A stretch of 64,000 bases of DNA, taken from the NCBI RefSeq assembly GCF_046630445.1, contig NC_092334.1, positions 101,751,501 to 101,815,500 on the forward strand. Direction: 5' to 3'. The notes beneath the pieces were generated by a model. That model made no database searches. It saw nothing but the letters and a program-made list of their open reading frames with translations, and was not told where the DNA came from. The translations under genes and the position numbers were made by a program. Below are positions 12,717 to 24,957 of this stretch, in pieces (position 1 is the stretch's first letter; each line of letters opens with the position of its first letter). The stretch is from Rutidosis leptorrhynchoides (taxonomy: Eukaryota; Streptophyta; Magnoliopsida; Asterales; Asteraceae).

Positions 12717-14548
12717 TGATGTGTGCAGCGGTGTATACGGAAATACTATTATTTTTAATATGAAATACGGCGAAATATGATACAAGTTTTATTTATTTAT
12801 ATAGATGGATATACCTAAACCTTGCTACATCACTTATAGGCAGTGTACCTAATCGTAGAGTAGTGTAGTTTTTAGTAAGTCCGATTCGTTCCACAGGGAG
12901 CTAGCTAAGTTTAACGCTATATTTTTAACAACTATATTTATATATATATAATTATATATATAATTATATATAGTAATAATAATATATAAAAGGGGGTTTT
13001 TACTGTTTAATGACTGGTTTGTCGATTTTAAATAAAGCGTAAATATAAATGACGATAATATAAATGACAGAATTTAAATTGCGATAAAGTAATTTGCATT
13101 AATTAAAATGACAGTAAATAAAGGTACGATGAAATATGAAATAAAAGTATTATGCTTATTTAAACTTCCGTAATTATGATGTTTGACGTTTTGATTTTAA
13201 TTTATTACCCTAGGTTAATTGTTCTTTGTCCTGGTTTATTTAATACCTATCTAGTTTTTGTCCATAATAGTCCATCGGTAATAATTATAAAATGCTCGTC
13301 AAATTAACCTTATTCCCGAAGTCAAATATTCCAACTAATTAGGGATTCGAACTGTAACAAGGTTTTAATACTTTGTTAATAATTACACCAGTTATCCTTG
13401 TATGTAATCCACCCCTGTTTTAATTAGTCTATGATACATTAATTTATTCACTTTGGCCATAATGAATAATCAATTACCCAATCCAATTGATTAATTAAAT
13501 GATTGTAAACGATGTCGTATAAACGTCACTAAATAGGACATTCGTAATCATTTTAATAATTATTAGATAAACTAATTTGAAGATAGGTTCGACAGATTCC
13601 AACGAGTTGTCATTCAATTAGACAATACCCCCATCTATTAATAGTCCATAATCTAATGTCCACAAGTGTCGGTCTTTTGTCCAAACCCGAATTATGGTAC
13701 AAAATCCAATAACCCCGTCTTAATATTTTAGCCCAACATCATGATTACTTCGGCTCAAATAAGCATAATAATAACTTAGTTACGAGACATTAATTTAAAA
13801 AGGAAGAACATAGCTTACAGTGATTATTTATCGCGTAGCGTTACCCGGACAGAGTTCCGACTTTAAAACTCGTAAAACATTTCTTACAATAACCCAATTA
13901 TTATTAAACTTAAATTAAACTTAATATTATATAAATATATATATTTGATTACAGAGAAAGAATGAAATATGGTGTGTGTAACTCGACTGAAACTGGTGCC
14001 TTTTATAAAACCTGGCTACCATTTCCCTGCCATACGATCGCATGGGAATAAGGCAGCCAGGCTATGCGATCGCATGGCCAGCTGGATCCAGCTCAATCAA
14101 TTTGTTTTCTAGTTTGTCGACGTATTATAATAATATATAATATAATATATATAATTTTATATAATTATATATATATGATATTATATTCTTGTACATAGTA
14201 GACTTGTAATTTTAGGTCCGATGACTCACGCGTTGATGCTCGGTTTATGTCCCGGTTCCGGATTTTCGAACGTCTTTTCGTACACGTAGATATCTTGTAC
14301 TTTGAGTTTCGCGGCTTGCACTCTTGTAATTTTTAGACGATTCTCATCATTAAATTGAACCACTTGAATTATATCTTGTACATTTGAGCTTTTTGGTCAT
14401 TTGCGTCTTTAAATCGTCATTTTCTTCTTTTATCTTCGCACTTATTTATTTAAACGAATATTACATAAAAATAGAACAATTGCAACTAAAAGCTTTACAT
14501 ATTGGAAGAATATTGTGCCTAAATATATGTTCATTTGGAGCACTATCA
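12717..14548 (-). mobile_element. 5' LTR of Athila-like element (reverse strand)
   Basis: Bounded on the plus strand by tgatgtgtgcagcgg on the left and gcactatca on the right. It is adjacent to the primer site, so on the reverse strand it is the 5' LTR, about 1.83 kb. It contains two palindromic cgatcgcatgg motifs (14031-14076). Reading frames near its right end (around 14384) do not resemble a known protein. The right edge abuts the internal region of element X. The exact left boundary is uncertain by about 3 bp. Confidence 0.7.
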
Positions 14549-14835
14549 GAGGATGTGGATAAATCACAAGGACTAAACCTGCCTTCAAAGAATCCAAATG
14601 ATTCAGTGTCTGCTGGAGTCTTTAGCGAATACTTTGCTCTTTACTCTAAACCCTTGAGGACAAATCTTCTTTATCATCCCTCGATCTTAGAAATTCTAAG
14701 ATATCATCGTATCTTTAAGTATAAATATCCTCAATATTTCTGAAGATACCTTCATAATTATTCTTGTCTGAAATCACTTATCTTCTTGTGCTATCTTTAT
14801 TACATCATAAAGGAAACTGTTTAGTTTCTATATTC
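14549..14835 (+). mobile_element. element X internal region, left piece
   Basis: Similar to about 2085-2365 of element A (shared cttcaaagaatcc-like, tcttagaaattc and aaaggaaactgtttagtttct stretches). The match resumes at 28436 after element 1. So this is the 3' internal part of a Gypsy element split by element 1. Confidence 0.75.
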
Positions 14836-17395
14836 TGTAGTAACCCGAACTTTTCCATAATTATATATTAATTGAAAACTATATTTGCATGATTAAATGT
14901 TTCCAACATGTTAAGCAATCAAATTTGTTAAGACTTGATTAATTTAAATGTGTTTCATGTAGACAATTGACCACCCAAATTGACCGGCGATTCACGAACG
15001 TTACAAATTCGTAAAAACTACATGATGTTATATATATATAGACATATTTATGGTTAACATTAGATTATGATAAGTAAGTATCTCACTAAGTATATTAACA
15101 ATGAGTGATATACATAAAAATGAGTTTATTGAATTAAGAAACTCGAAACAATATATATAACGATTATCGTTATAACAACGTCTTACTAAATACATATGAA
15201 TCATATTAAGATATTGATACACTATGTTAAACATGATAAATGATAAGTAAACATATCATTAAGTGTATTAACAATGAACTACATATGTAAAAACAAGACT
15301 ACTAACTTAAGGATTTCAAAACGAGACATATATGTAACAATTATCGTTGTAACGATATTTAAATGTATATATATCATATTAAGATATATTAATACATCAT
15401 AATATCATGATAATGTAATAATTTAACATCTCATTAGATATAATAAATAATGGGTTAACAACATTTAACAAGATCGTTAACTTAAAGGTTTCAAAACAAC
15501 ACTTACATGTAACGACTAATGATGACTTAACGACTCAGTTAAAATGTATATACATGTAGTGTTTTAATATGTATTCATACACTTTTGAAATACTTCAAGA
15601 CACTTATCAAAGTACTTCTACTTAACAAAAAAAGCTTACAATTACATCCTCATTCATTTTCATCAACAATTCTACTCGTATGCACTCGTATTTATACTCG
15701 TACAATACACAGCTTCTAAATGTATTTACTATTGGTATATACACTCCAATGATAAGCTCTTAGCAGCCCTTGTAAGTCACCAAGACATGTGGGAACCGTA
15801 ATTTAACATCTAGCATTAAATATCTCACAAAATTACAAACTAATGAACCTATATGTCAAGCCTAACATTCATGTGAATGTGCACACATAGAAACACATTT
15901 TGATCACAACTTTCATGCATCAAACAACTCTCTCTCAAGTGTTCTTCCATTGTTCTATGTGTTCTTCATCATCTTCATCAAAATCTAGCTCAATATAGTT
16001 CATAAATCCATACATAAACCAAGTTACAAAATAACTACTCAAGAAGACACCAACAACACTTCCAAGTTTGCTAGCTTACTTCCAATCTTGCAAATCCATT
16101 TTGAGTGATCATCCAACCTCAAGAAATCCTTCTTATTTACAGTAAGATATCTTTCTAATACAAGGTAATACTCATATTCAAACTTTGATTCAATTTCTAT
16201 AACTATAACAATCTTATTTCGAGTGGAAATCTTACTTGAACTTGTTTTCGTGTCATGATTCTACTTCAAGAACTTTCAAGCCATCTAAGGATCCTTTGAA
16301 GCTAGATCTATTTTTCTTGTTTCCAGTAGGTTTATCCATAAAACTTGAGGTAGTAATGATGTTCATAACATCATTCAAATCATATATATATAAAACCATC
16401 TTATTCGAAGGTTTAAAGTTGTAATCACTAGAACATAGTTTAGTTAATTCTAAACTTGTTCGCAAACAAAAGTTAATCCTTCTAAATTGACTTTTAAAAT
16501 CAACTAGACACATGTTCTATATCTATATGATATGCTAACTTAATGATTTAAAACCTGAAAACATTAAAAACACCGTAAAATCGGACATACGCCGTTGTAG
16601 TAACACCGTGGGCTGTTTTGGGTTAGTTAATTAAAAACTATGATAAACTTTGATTTAAAAGCTATTCTTCTGGGAAAATGATTTTTCTTATGAACATGAA
16701 ACTATATCTAAAAATCATGGTTAAACTCAAAGTGGAAGTATGTTTTCCAAAATGGTCATCTAGGCGTCGTTCTTTCGACTAAAATGACTACCTTTACAAA
16801 AATGACTTGTAACCTGTATTTCCGACTATAAACTTATACTTTTTCTGTTTATATTCATAAACTTAAGTTCAATATGAAACCATAGCAACTTGAATCACTC
16901 AAAACGGATTTAAAATGAAGAAGTTATGGGTAAAACAAGATTGAATAATTTTGCTTGTTGTAGCTACGTGAAATGTGTAACAAATCTATACAAATCATAA
17001 CTTAACTAACTTATATTGTATTATACATGTATTCTAACATATATTATGTAATCTTGGGATACCATAGACACGAATACAATGTTTTGACATATCATATCGA
17101 CCCATCTATATATATTATTTGGAATAACCATAGACACTCTATATGCAGTAATGCTGGAGTTAGCTATACAGGGTTGAGGTTGATTCCAAATTAATATATA
17201 TACTTTGAGTTGTGATCGAGTCTGAGACTTGTAGACACTGTATCGTGGATTGATTCGAGATAATATATATTGCTTTATTTCTGTACATCTAACTGTGGAC
17301 AACTAGTTGTAGGTTACTAACGAGGACTGCTGACTTAACAAACTCAAATCTTTAAAATGTAATAAAAATGTTGTAAATATATTTTGATCATACTT

Positions 17396-17469
<74 letters not shown>

Positions 17470-18365
17470 TTGTTATAGGTTTGTGAATCAACCCGTTGTC
17501 AAGTCTTACTTCCCGACGAAGTAAAAATCTGTGAAAGTGAGTTATAGTCCCACTTTTAAAATCTAATATTTTTGGGATGAGAATACATGCAGCTTTATAA
17601 ATGTTTTACAAAATAGACACAAGTACGTGAAACTACTTTCTATGGTTGAATGATCGAAGCCGAATATGCCCCTTTTTGCTTGGTAACCTAAGAATTAGTA
17701 AACCAGTCTACTAATTGACGCGAATCCTAAAGATAGATCTATTGGGCCCAATAAACCCCATCCGTTGTAGCGGATGCTTTAGTACTTCGAGTTTTTATAT
17801 CATGTCTGATGGATGTCCTGGAATGAGGGGATATTCTTATATGCATCTTGTTAATGTCGGTTACCAGGTGTTCACCATATGAATGATTTTTATCTCTATG
17901 TATGGGATGATGTTTACGAAAAATGGAAATATGAAATCTTGTGGTCTATTATTACGATTGATAAATATATAGGATAAACCTATAACTTACCAACATTTTT
18001 GTTGACGTTTTAAGCATGTTTATTCTCAGGTAATTGTTAAGAGCTTCCGGTGTTGCATACTAAATTAAGGACAAGATTTGGAGTCAATGCTTGTATAATA
18101 TTGTTTGAAAACTGCATTCGAAGACATTTATTGTTGTGTAATATTATTGTAAACCATTATGTAATGGTCGTGTGAGAACGCTATATTTTAATTATCATTA
18201 TTTGATAATCGTCGTAATATTTTAAACCTTTATCAATAAAATAAAGGTTATGGTTGTTTTAAAAATCGAATGCAGTTTTGAAAAACGTCTCATATAGAGG
18301 TCAAAACCTCGCAACGAAATCAATTAATATGGAACGTTTATAATCAATATGAACGGGACATTTCA
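14836..18365 (+). mobile_element. element 1, 5' LTR
   Basis: TG...CA bounded, 3,530 bp, preceded by the TATTC duplication and followed by the primer site. A CT-rich leader-like stretch (15900-16140) is followed by a donor-like acaaggtaata (about 16160). Much further on there is an acceptor-like ttattctcagg (18017-18030), suggesting an intron inside the LTR transcript. A gaggt...acctc hairpin lies at 18297-18310. Confidence 0.9.
17398..17464. repeat. (TA)n microsatellite, expanded in the 5' LTR only
   Basis: About 67 bp of TA. The equivalent site in the 3' LTR (27514-27526) has only about a dozen bases, which accounts for nearly all of the 57-bp length difference between the LTRs. Confidence 0.9.
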
Positions 18366-18367
18366 GT

Positions 18368-18379
18368 TGGTATCCGAGC
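18368..18379 (+). other. element 1 primer binding site (initiator Met tRNA type)
   Basis: Two bases after the LTR end; matches the tggtatc-gagc pattern complementary to the 3' end of plant initiator tRNA-Met. Confidence 0.85.
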
Positions 18380-18586
18380 GTTGGTCTTAGAGAACTAGAA
18401 AATTACATTAGTGTGTCTTACCGAGTTTGTTAGGATGCATTAGTGAGTCTGGACTTCGACCGTGTTTTCTTAAAAAAAAAAAAAAACGATTGCTTAACAT
18501 TTTTTTTTGTTAGAAACTATATATTATTAACATGTAAATATAATGTGATATATTAATCTCTTAACGTGTTTGATATTGTGTGATAG

Positions 18587-19177
18587 ATGTCTACCTCTAG
18601 TACAAATCCCATCGACTCACCTAATAATAATGAAGAGTCGAATATATTTTGGAAAAATTCACAAATTCCCGAGGAAGAACCGGAAGAGGAGGAACCGGAA
18701 GAAGAGGAACCGGAAGAAGAAGATGTTTCGGAGGATGAAATATTAATACCTACAGTAAAATGATTAAATAAAAGAAAATCCTCAACCAATGGACCAAAGT
18801 TAAAAATGGTCAATGGTGTTTCCGCCAAGGAAGCAAAATATTGGGAAAATTACCAATTTTCTGATGAATCGGATCCCGACGAGGATTTCGATGATGTTAT
18901 AGAAATTACCCCAACTCAATTTAATAAGGCAAAAGAGAATAATAAGGGAAAGGGCATCAAAATAGAGAAACATGATTCCGACCCCAATGAACTTTATATG
19001 TATCGTAAACGTCCATATTTCTTAGATTTTAACAATAATCCGGGAACATCTAGGCCACCAGGTTTTTCTAAACCATTTGTGAAAATGACGGCTCGTATTA
19101 GAGGATCACCATGTATCCCTAGGAAATTAGCCAAGCGAACTAAGTCCGAAGAAGAAGAAATGAGTGAGTCGAAATAA
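18587..19177 (+). pseudogene. element 1 extra gene a: acidic protein, broken copy
   Basis: Counterpart of the 204-residue protein at 37833-38447. It has the same Ser/Asn-rich start, Glu-Pro acidic repeats, the block VNGVSAKEAKYWE.YQFSDES, the DDVIEITPT motif and a basic/acidic tail. This copy carries a break. I recognise no family. It lies between the primer site and the F-box gene and precedes gag. Confidence 0.75.
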
Positions 19178-19315
19178 AGAGTTGTAATCATGCTGTGTAA
19201 TATATGTAATGTTGTGTGCTTGTACTTTTAAGATATATGTAAAAATTGCTTGTATTATTTGTTAATTATCTTTTACGAATCTAATCCTTGTTTATTTTAC
19301 AGTATAAAAACAAAA

Positions 19316-20008
19316 ATGGACGTTAAGGATAGACAACCAAAAATTTTAGAAGACCTACCAGGGGATATGATTGATGAAATCTTGTCTAGAGTCGGGCATA
19401 ATTCATCAGCACAATTATTTACAGCAAAATTAGTTTGTCGAACGTTTGAAAGACATTCCAGGCATGCCTTAGTTTATAAAAGGCTTTCCTTTGAAAGATG
19501 GGGCATATCACATTGGGGAGACTTTAAGTTACACCAAGTTTTCTTTAAGGCATTTGGTGCGGGAAATCTAGATGCAATTTTACGCTACGGGTTACGAACC
19601 TATTTTGACTCAACATATCCCAACATAGGACTCCGATCTTTAGAAAGAGCTCCTAACATGCAACATAAAGAAGCATGTTATGCTTACGGGTTAATAATGT
19701 TTGCTTCTCATCAAATTGAGAAAAAGAACATTGGGTTTCAACTTTTAAATAAAACTTTCCCACAAGTGACGGACTCGGTAGTTGAGGTGAGAAACAAGGT
19801 TTTTAGATTGTTACGGGGCTGTTGGGCATTACGTAACCCTCGTCCTTTTGACGACATTACAACATGCTGCCTAGCCAACGATCACAACGGTTATTTTCCA
19901 CAAGATCAAGGATGGGAAATAATACTAGTAAAACCTGAATGCATGACTTGTTTCTGGACTTATGAATTACGTGTCTTTATTTCTTTTACTGAACGACTTG
20001 CGTATTAA
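19316..20008 (+). CDS. element 1 extra gene b: F-box protein, At1g67623-like
   Basis: A 230-residue open frame. Residues about 8-52 form an F-box (LEDLPGDMIDEILSRV, then AKLVCRTFE, LVYKRLSFERW), the part that in other F-box proteins binds Skp1 of an SCF ubiquitin ligase. A Sel1-like helical stretch follows (DAILRYGLRTYFD, then MQHKEACYAYGLIMFASHQ) and a C-terminal segment with CMTCFWTYELRVF. This layout fits the plant At1g67623-like F-box family. The start chosen is the ATG just after an acceptor-like tttattttacag; an in-frame start 66 bases upstream would add 22 unrelated residues. It is open despite decay in the neighbouring gag-pol, and about 80% identical to the copy at 38585. Whether it was captured from a host gene, and what it targets, is inference. 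Confidence 0.85.
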   Translation: MDVKDRQPKILEDLPGDMIDEILSRVGHNSSAQLFTAKLVCRTFERHSRHALVYKRLSFERWGISHWGDFKLHQVFFKAFGAGNLDAILRYGLRTYFDSTYPNIGLRSLERAPNMQHKEACYAYGLIMFASHQIEKKNIGFQLLNKTFPQVTDSVVEVRNKVFRLLRGCWALRNPRPFDDITTCCLANDHNGYFPQDQGWEIILVKPECMTCFWTYELRVFISFTERLAY

Positions 20009-20192
20009 CTAGAATTGCCTTTATAGCTGCCGAGTAGCAAAGTTATTATGTGCTATATTTCATCCTATATGTATAATAGTGGTATTGTATGTTTGTAAAA
20101 TATTGTATAAATGTTCGAACGCGAAATATTATTGTAATAAGTTTTTCATATAGAAGCATAGTAGTTGAATTGTATAGTAGTTACTAAGTATG

Positions 20193-20217
20193 AACTTAAC
20201 GGGTAGGTACTACCCGA
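20193..20217 (+). other. internal copy of the polypurine-tract motif with hairpin
   Basis: aacttaacgggtaggtact repeats the sequence found directly before the 3' LTR, but sits between the F-box gene and gag. Here it is followed by tacccg, so cgggta-ggtac-tacccg can fold into a 6-bp stem. Also present in element 2 (39457-39477). Confidence 0.7.
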
Positions 20218-20347
20218 ATTAAAACTATAAAATGCTAATATGAAGAAAAAGTTTTTATAAATAAGTTCATATTATGCTACGAAATACTATTGACTACTCT
20301 TAAATTCTATATGATTAACTCAATTCTTTTGGTTATTTTTGAAGGAA

Positions 20348-23300
20348 ATGGCACCGACGACTCGTCAGAACTTGAACATGAGTGAGGAAGACTTCCGTGT
20401 TTTCCTTGCTGCAAACATAGCCGCAGTACAAGCCGCAATGCAAAATAACAACAATAACTCTGGTTCTAGCAGTGGAACTAATTCTACAAGAAATCGTGTA
20501 AGATGCTCCTACAAAGAATTCACTGCCTGCAAACCTTTGGAATTTGATGGAGCCGAAGGTCCAATCGGATTGAAACGGTGGACTGAGAAGGTTGAATCGG
20601 TGTTTGCCATAAGTAAATGTACTGAAGAAGACAAAGTAAAGTAAGCTACGCATACATTCACAGGTACTGCGTTAACATAGTGGAATACCTATCTCGAACA
20701 GGAAGGACAAGATGCAGCTTACGCACTACCGTGGTCAGCATTCAAGCAATTAATGAACGAGCAGTATCGTCCCAGAAACGAGGTAAATAAGCTCAAGGAA
20801 GAGCTTAGAGGATTACGAACGCAAGGTTTCGATATCACCACATACGAATGAAGATTCACAGAGTTGTGCCTATTGTGTCCCAGAACGTTCGAAGACGAAG
20901 AAGAGAAGATCGACGCATTTGTAAAAGGGTTACCGGAAAGGATTCAAGAAGATGTGAGTTCACACGAGCCCGCCTCCATACAAAAGGCAAGTCGAATGGC
21001 TCACAAACTAGTGAATCAAATCGAAGGAAGGATTAAAGAGCAGGCTGCCGAAGATGCTAACATGAAACAAGTCAAGAGAAAGTGGGAAGAAACCAGTGAC
21101 AAGAGTCACCAATACAACAACAACAATCACAACCACAATCGCAATAACTACCCCAACAACCGCAACATCAATCGCAACAACAACTTCAACAAACGTCCCA
21201 ACAACAACTACAATAACCGTCCCAACAACAATAACAACAACAATAACAATCCCAACAAGAATCTCAATAACAACAATGGCAACAAAAACCAAAAACAGCC
21301 ATACCAAAGGTGTGAAGAGCATCACCAGGGAGTTTGCACGACATTTTGCACCAGGTGTAAAAGAAATGGTCATAGTGCGACAATGTGCAAGATCTACGGA
21401 CCAATGCATAACAGAACTCAAAGAACGAATAATGTCGGAACAAATAACACCGCCATAGTTTGTTTTGGATGTGGAAAACCGGGCCACTTTAGTAGAAATT
21501 GCCCGAATCAGGGGCATACTAATGGGCAGGGCCGCGGAAGATTTTTCAATATTAATACGGCAGAAGCGCAGGAAGACCCGGAGCTTGTTACGGGTACGTT
21601 TCTTATTGACAATAAATCTGCTTATGTTTTATTTGATTCGGGTGCAGATAGAAGCTATATGAGTAGAGATTTTTGTGCTAAACTAAGTTGCTCACCGATG
21701 CCCTTGGATAATAAATTTTTACTCGAATTAGTAAACGGTAAATTAATTACAGCAGATAATATATGTCGGAATCGAGAAATTAAACTAGTTAGCGAAACAT
21801 TTAAGATTGACTTGATACCAGCAGATTTAGGGAGTTTTGATGTGATAATCGGTATGGACTGGTTGAAACAAGTGAAAGCAGAGATCGTTTGTTACAAAAA
21901 TGCAATTCGCATTATACGAGAAAAAGGAAAACCCTTAATGGTGTACGGAGAAAAGAGCAACGCGAAGTTAAATCTTATTAGTAACCTGAAGGCACAAAAA
22001 CTAATAAGAAAAGGTTGCTATGCTGTGCTAGCACACGTCGAGAAAGTCAATTCCGAAGAAAAAAACATCAATGATGTTTCCGTCGCAAAAGAATTTCCCG
22101 ATGTATTTCGATAGGAATTACCGGGACTACCTCCACACCGATCCGTTGAATTTCAAATAGACCTTGTACCGGGAGCTGCACCAATAGCTCGTGCTCCATA
22201 CAGACTCGCACCCAGCTAAATGAAGGAACTTCATAGCCAATTACAAGAACTTTTAGAGCGTGGTTTCATTCGACCAAGCACATCACCGTGGGGAGCTCCT
22301 GTTTTGTTTGTCAAAAAGAAAGATGGTACATTTAAATTATGTATCGACTATAGAGAGTTGAACAAACTTACCATCAAGAACCGTTACCCACTACCGAGAA
22401 TCGACGATTTATTTGATCAGCTGCAAGGTTTGTCAGTGTACTCGAAGATTAATTTACGTTCTGGATATCATCAAATGCGGGTGAAGGAGGATGATATTCT
22501 AAAAACTGCTTTTAGAACACGTTACGGTCATTACGAGTTTATGGTTATGCCTTTTGGGTTGAATAACGCACCAGCTGTGTTCATGGATCTTATGAACTGA
22601 GTGTGTGGACCATACCTTGACAAGTTTGTCATTGTTTTCATCGATGACATACTTATTTACTCAAAGAATGATCAAGAACACGAAGAACATTTGAGAAAAG
22701 TGCTAGATTTGTTAAGGAAAGAAAAACTGTACGCTAAGTTTTCAAAGTGTGCATTTTGGTTGGAAGAAGTTCAATTCCTCGGACACATAGTAAACAAAGA
22801 AGGTATTCAGGTGGATCCAGCAAAGATTGAAACCGTTGAAAAGTGGAAAACCCCGAAAACTCTGAAGTATATACGCCAATTTTTAGGACTGGCTGGTTAC
22901 TACAGAAGGTTTATCCAAGATTTTTCCAAAATAGCAAAACCTTTAACTTCATTAACGCATAAAGGGAAGAAATTTGAATGGAAGGATGGGCAGGAGAAAG
23001 CGTTTCAATTGTTGAAGAAAAAGTTAACTACGGCACCTATATTGTCTTTGCCTGAAGGGAATGATGATTTTGTGATATATTGTGACGCCTCAAAGCAAGG
23101 CCTCGGCTGTGTATTAATGCAACGAACGAAGGTAATTGCTTATGCGTCCAGACAATTGAAGATTCACGAGCAAAATTATACGACTCACGATTTGGAATTG
23201 GGCGCTGTTGTTTTTGCATTAAAGACTTGGAGGCACTACTTATATGGGGTCAAAAGTATCATATATACAGGCCACAAAAGTCTCCAACATATATTTAATC

Positions 23301-24921
23301 AGAAACAACTGAACATGAGGCAGCGTAGGTGGATTGAATTGTTGAATGATTACGACTTTGAGATTCGTTACCACCCAGGGAAGACGAATGTGGTAGCCGA
23401 CGCTTTGAGTAGAAAGGACAGAGAACCTATACGGGTAAAAGCTATGAATATAATTATTCGTACTAACCTTACTACTCAAATAAAGGAGGCACAACAGGGA
23501 GTTTTAAAAGAAGAAAATTTGAAGAATGAAATGCCCAAAGGATCGGAGAAACATCTTAATATTAGGGAAGACGTAACCCGGTATAGGGCTGAAAGAATTT
23601 GGGTACCAAAGTTTGGGGATGTGAGAGAAATGGTACTTAAGGAAGCCCATAAAACCAGGTATTCAATACATCCCGGAGCAGGGAAGATGTACAAAGATCT
23701 CAAGAAGCACTTTTGGTGGCCGTGTATGAAAGCCGATATTGCTAGATATGTGGGAGAATGTTTGACGTGTTCTAAGGTCAAAGCTGAACATCAGAAACTA
23801 TCAGGTCTACTTCAACAACCCGAGATTCCGAAATGGAAATGGGAAAACATTACCATGGATTTTATTACTAAATTGCCAAGGACTGCAAGTGGTTATGATA
23901 CTATTTGGATAATAGTCGATCGCCTCACCAAGTCAGCACACTTTCTGTCAATAAGAGAAGATGATAAAATGAAGAAGTTGGCGAGATTATACTTGAAGGA
24001 AGTTGTCTCTAGACATGGAATACCAATCTCTATTATCTCTGATAGAGATGTCAGATTTGTTTCAAGGTTTTGGCAGACATTACAACAAGCATTGGGAACT
24101 CGTCTAGATATGAGTACTGCCTATCATCCACAAACCGATGGGCAGAGCTAAAGGACGATACAGACTCTTGAATACATGCTACGAGCATGTGTTATTGATT
24201 TTAGAAACGGTTGAGATCGACATCTACCATTAGCAGAATTTTCCTACAACAACAGTTACCACTCGAGTATCGAAATGGCACTGTTCGAAGCACTTTATGG
24301 TAGAAAATGCATATCTCCAATTTGTTGGAATGAATTGGGGGATAGACAGATTACGGGTCCGGAGATAATCCAAGAAACTACAGAGAAAATCATCCAAATT
24401 CAACAACGGTTGAAAACCGCTCAGAGTCGACAAATGAGCTACGCGGACCTTAAAAGGAAAGATATAGAATTTGAAATTGGAGAGATGGTCATGCTTAAGG
24501 TTTCGCCTTGGAAAGGCGTTGTTCGATTTGGTAAACGGGGGAAACTAAATCCAAGATACATTGGACCATTCAAGATTTTAGATCGTGTCGGACCAGTAGC
24601 CTACCGACTTGAATTACCTCAATAACTCGCCAATGTACATAATACCTTTCACGTCTCGAATCTGAAGAAGTGCTTAGCTAAAGAAGATCTCACTATTCCT
24701 TTAGACGACATTAAAATCAATGAAAAACTGCAATTCATTGAAGAACCCGTCGAGATAATGGATCGTGAGGTTAAAAGGCTCAAGCAAAATAAGATACCAA
24801 TCGTCAAGGTTCGATGGAATGCTCGTAGGGGACCCAAGTTTACCTGGGAGTGTGAAGATCAAATGAAGCTGAAATACCCGTACCTATTTCCAGAAGATTC
24901 GTCAACACCTTCAACAGCTTA
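20348..24921 (+). pseudogene. element 1 gag-pol with chromodomain, broken
   Basis: Same order as the intact-looking copy at 39610-44190: gag core, Asn-rich linker, zinc knuckle (CFGCGKPGHFSRNCP), aspartic protease (DSGADRSYM), reverse transcriptase, RNase H ([14 protein letters not shown]), integrase and C-terminal chromodomain. It is broken about half a dozen times and is treated as a fossil. Confidence 0.9.
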
Positions 24922-24957
24922 AAATTTCGGGACGAAATTTATTTAACGGGTAGGTAC
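24922..24957 (+). other. element 1 polypurine tract region
   Basis: aatttcgggacgaaattt followed by aacgggtaggtac, immediately before the 3' LTR. The first part is a near-palindrome (aaatttcg...cgaaattt). Confidence 0.75.

Noticed and set aside
18994-19191. Antisense frames opposite the acidic extra gene (also 37799-38098 and 18553-18828)
   Set aside because: Low-complexity Ser/Gly translations of the reverse strand of the Glu/Pro repeat; the plus strand is the one conserved between elements.
21008-21517. Reverse-strand Val-Ile-rich frames opposite gag (also 40255-40536)
   Set aside because: Shadows of the Asn-rich linker encoded on the plus strand by aac/aat codons.
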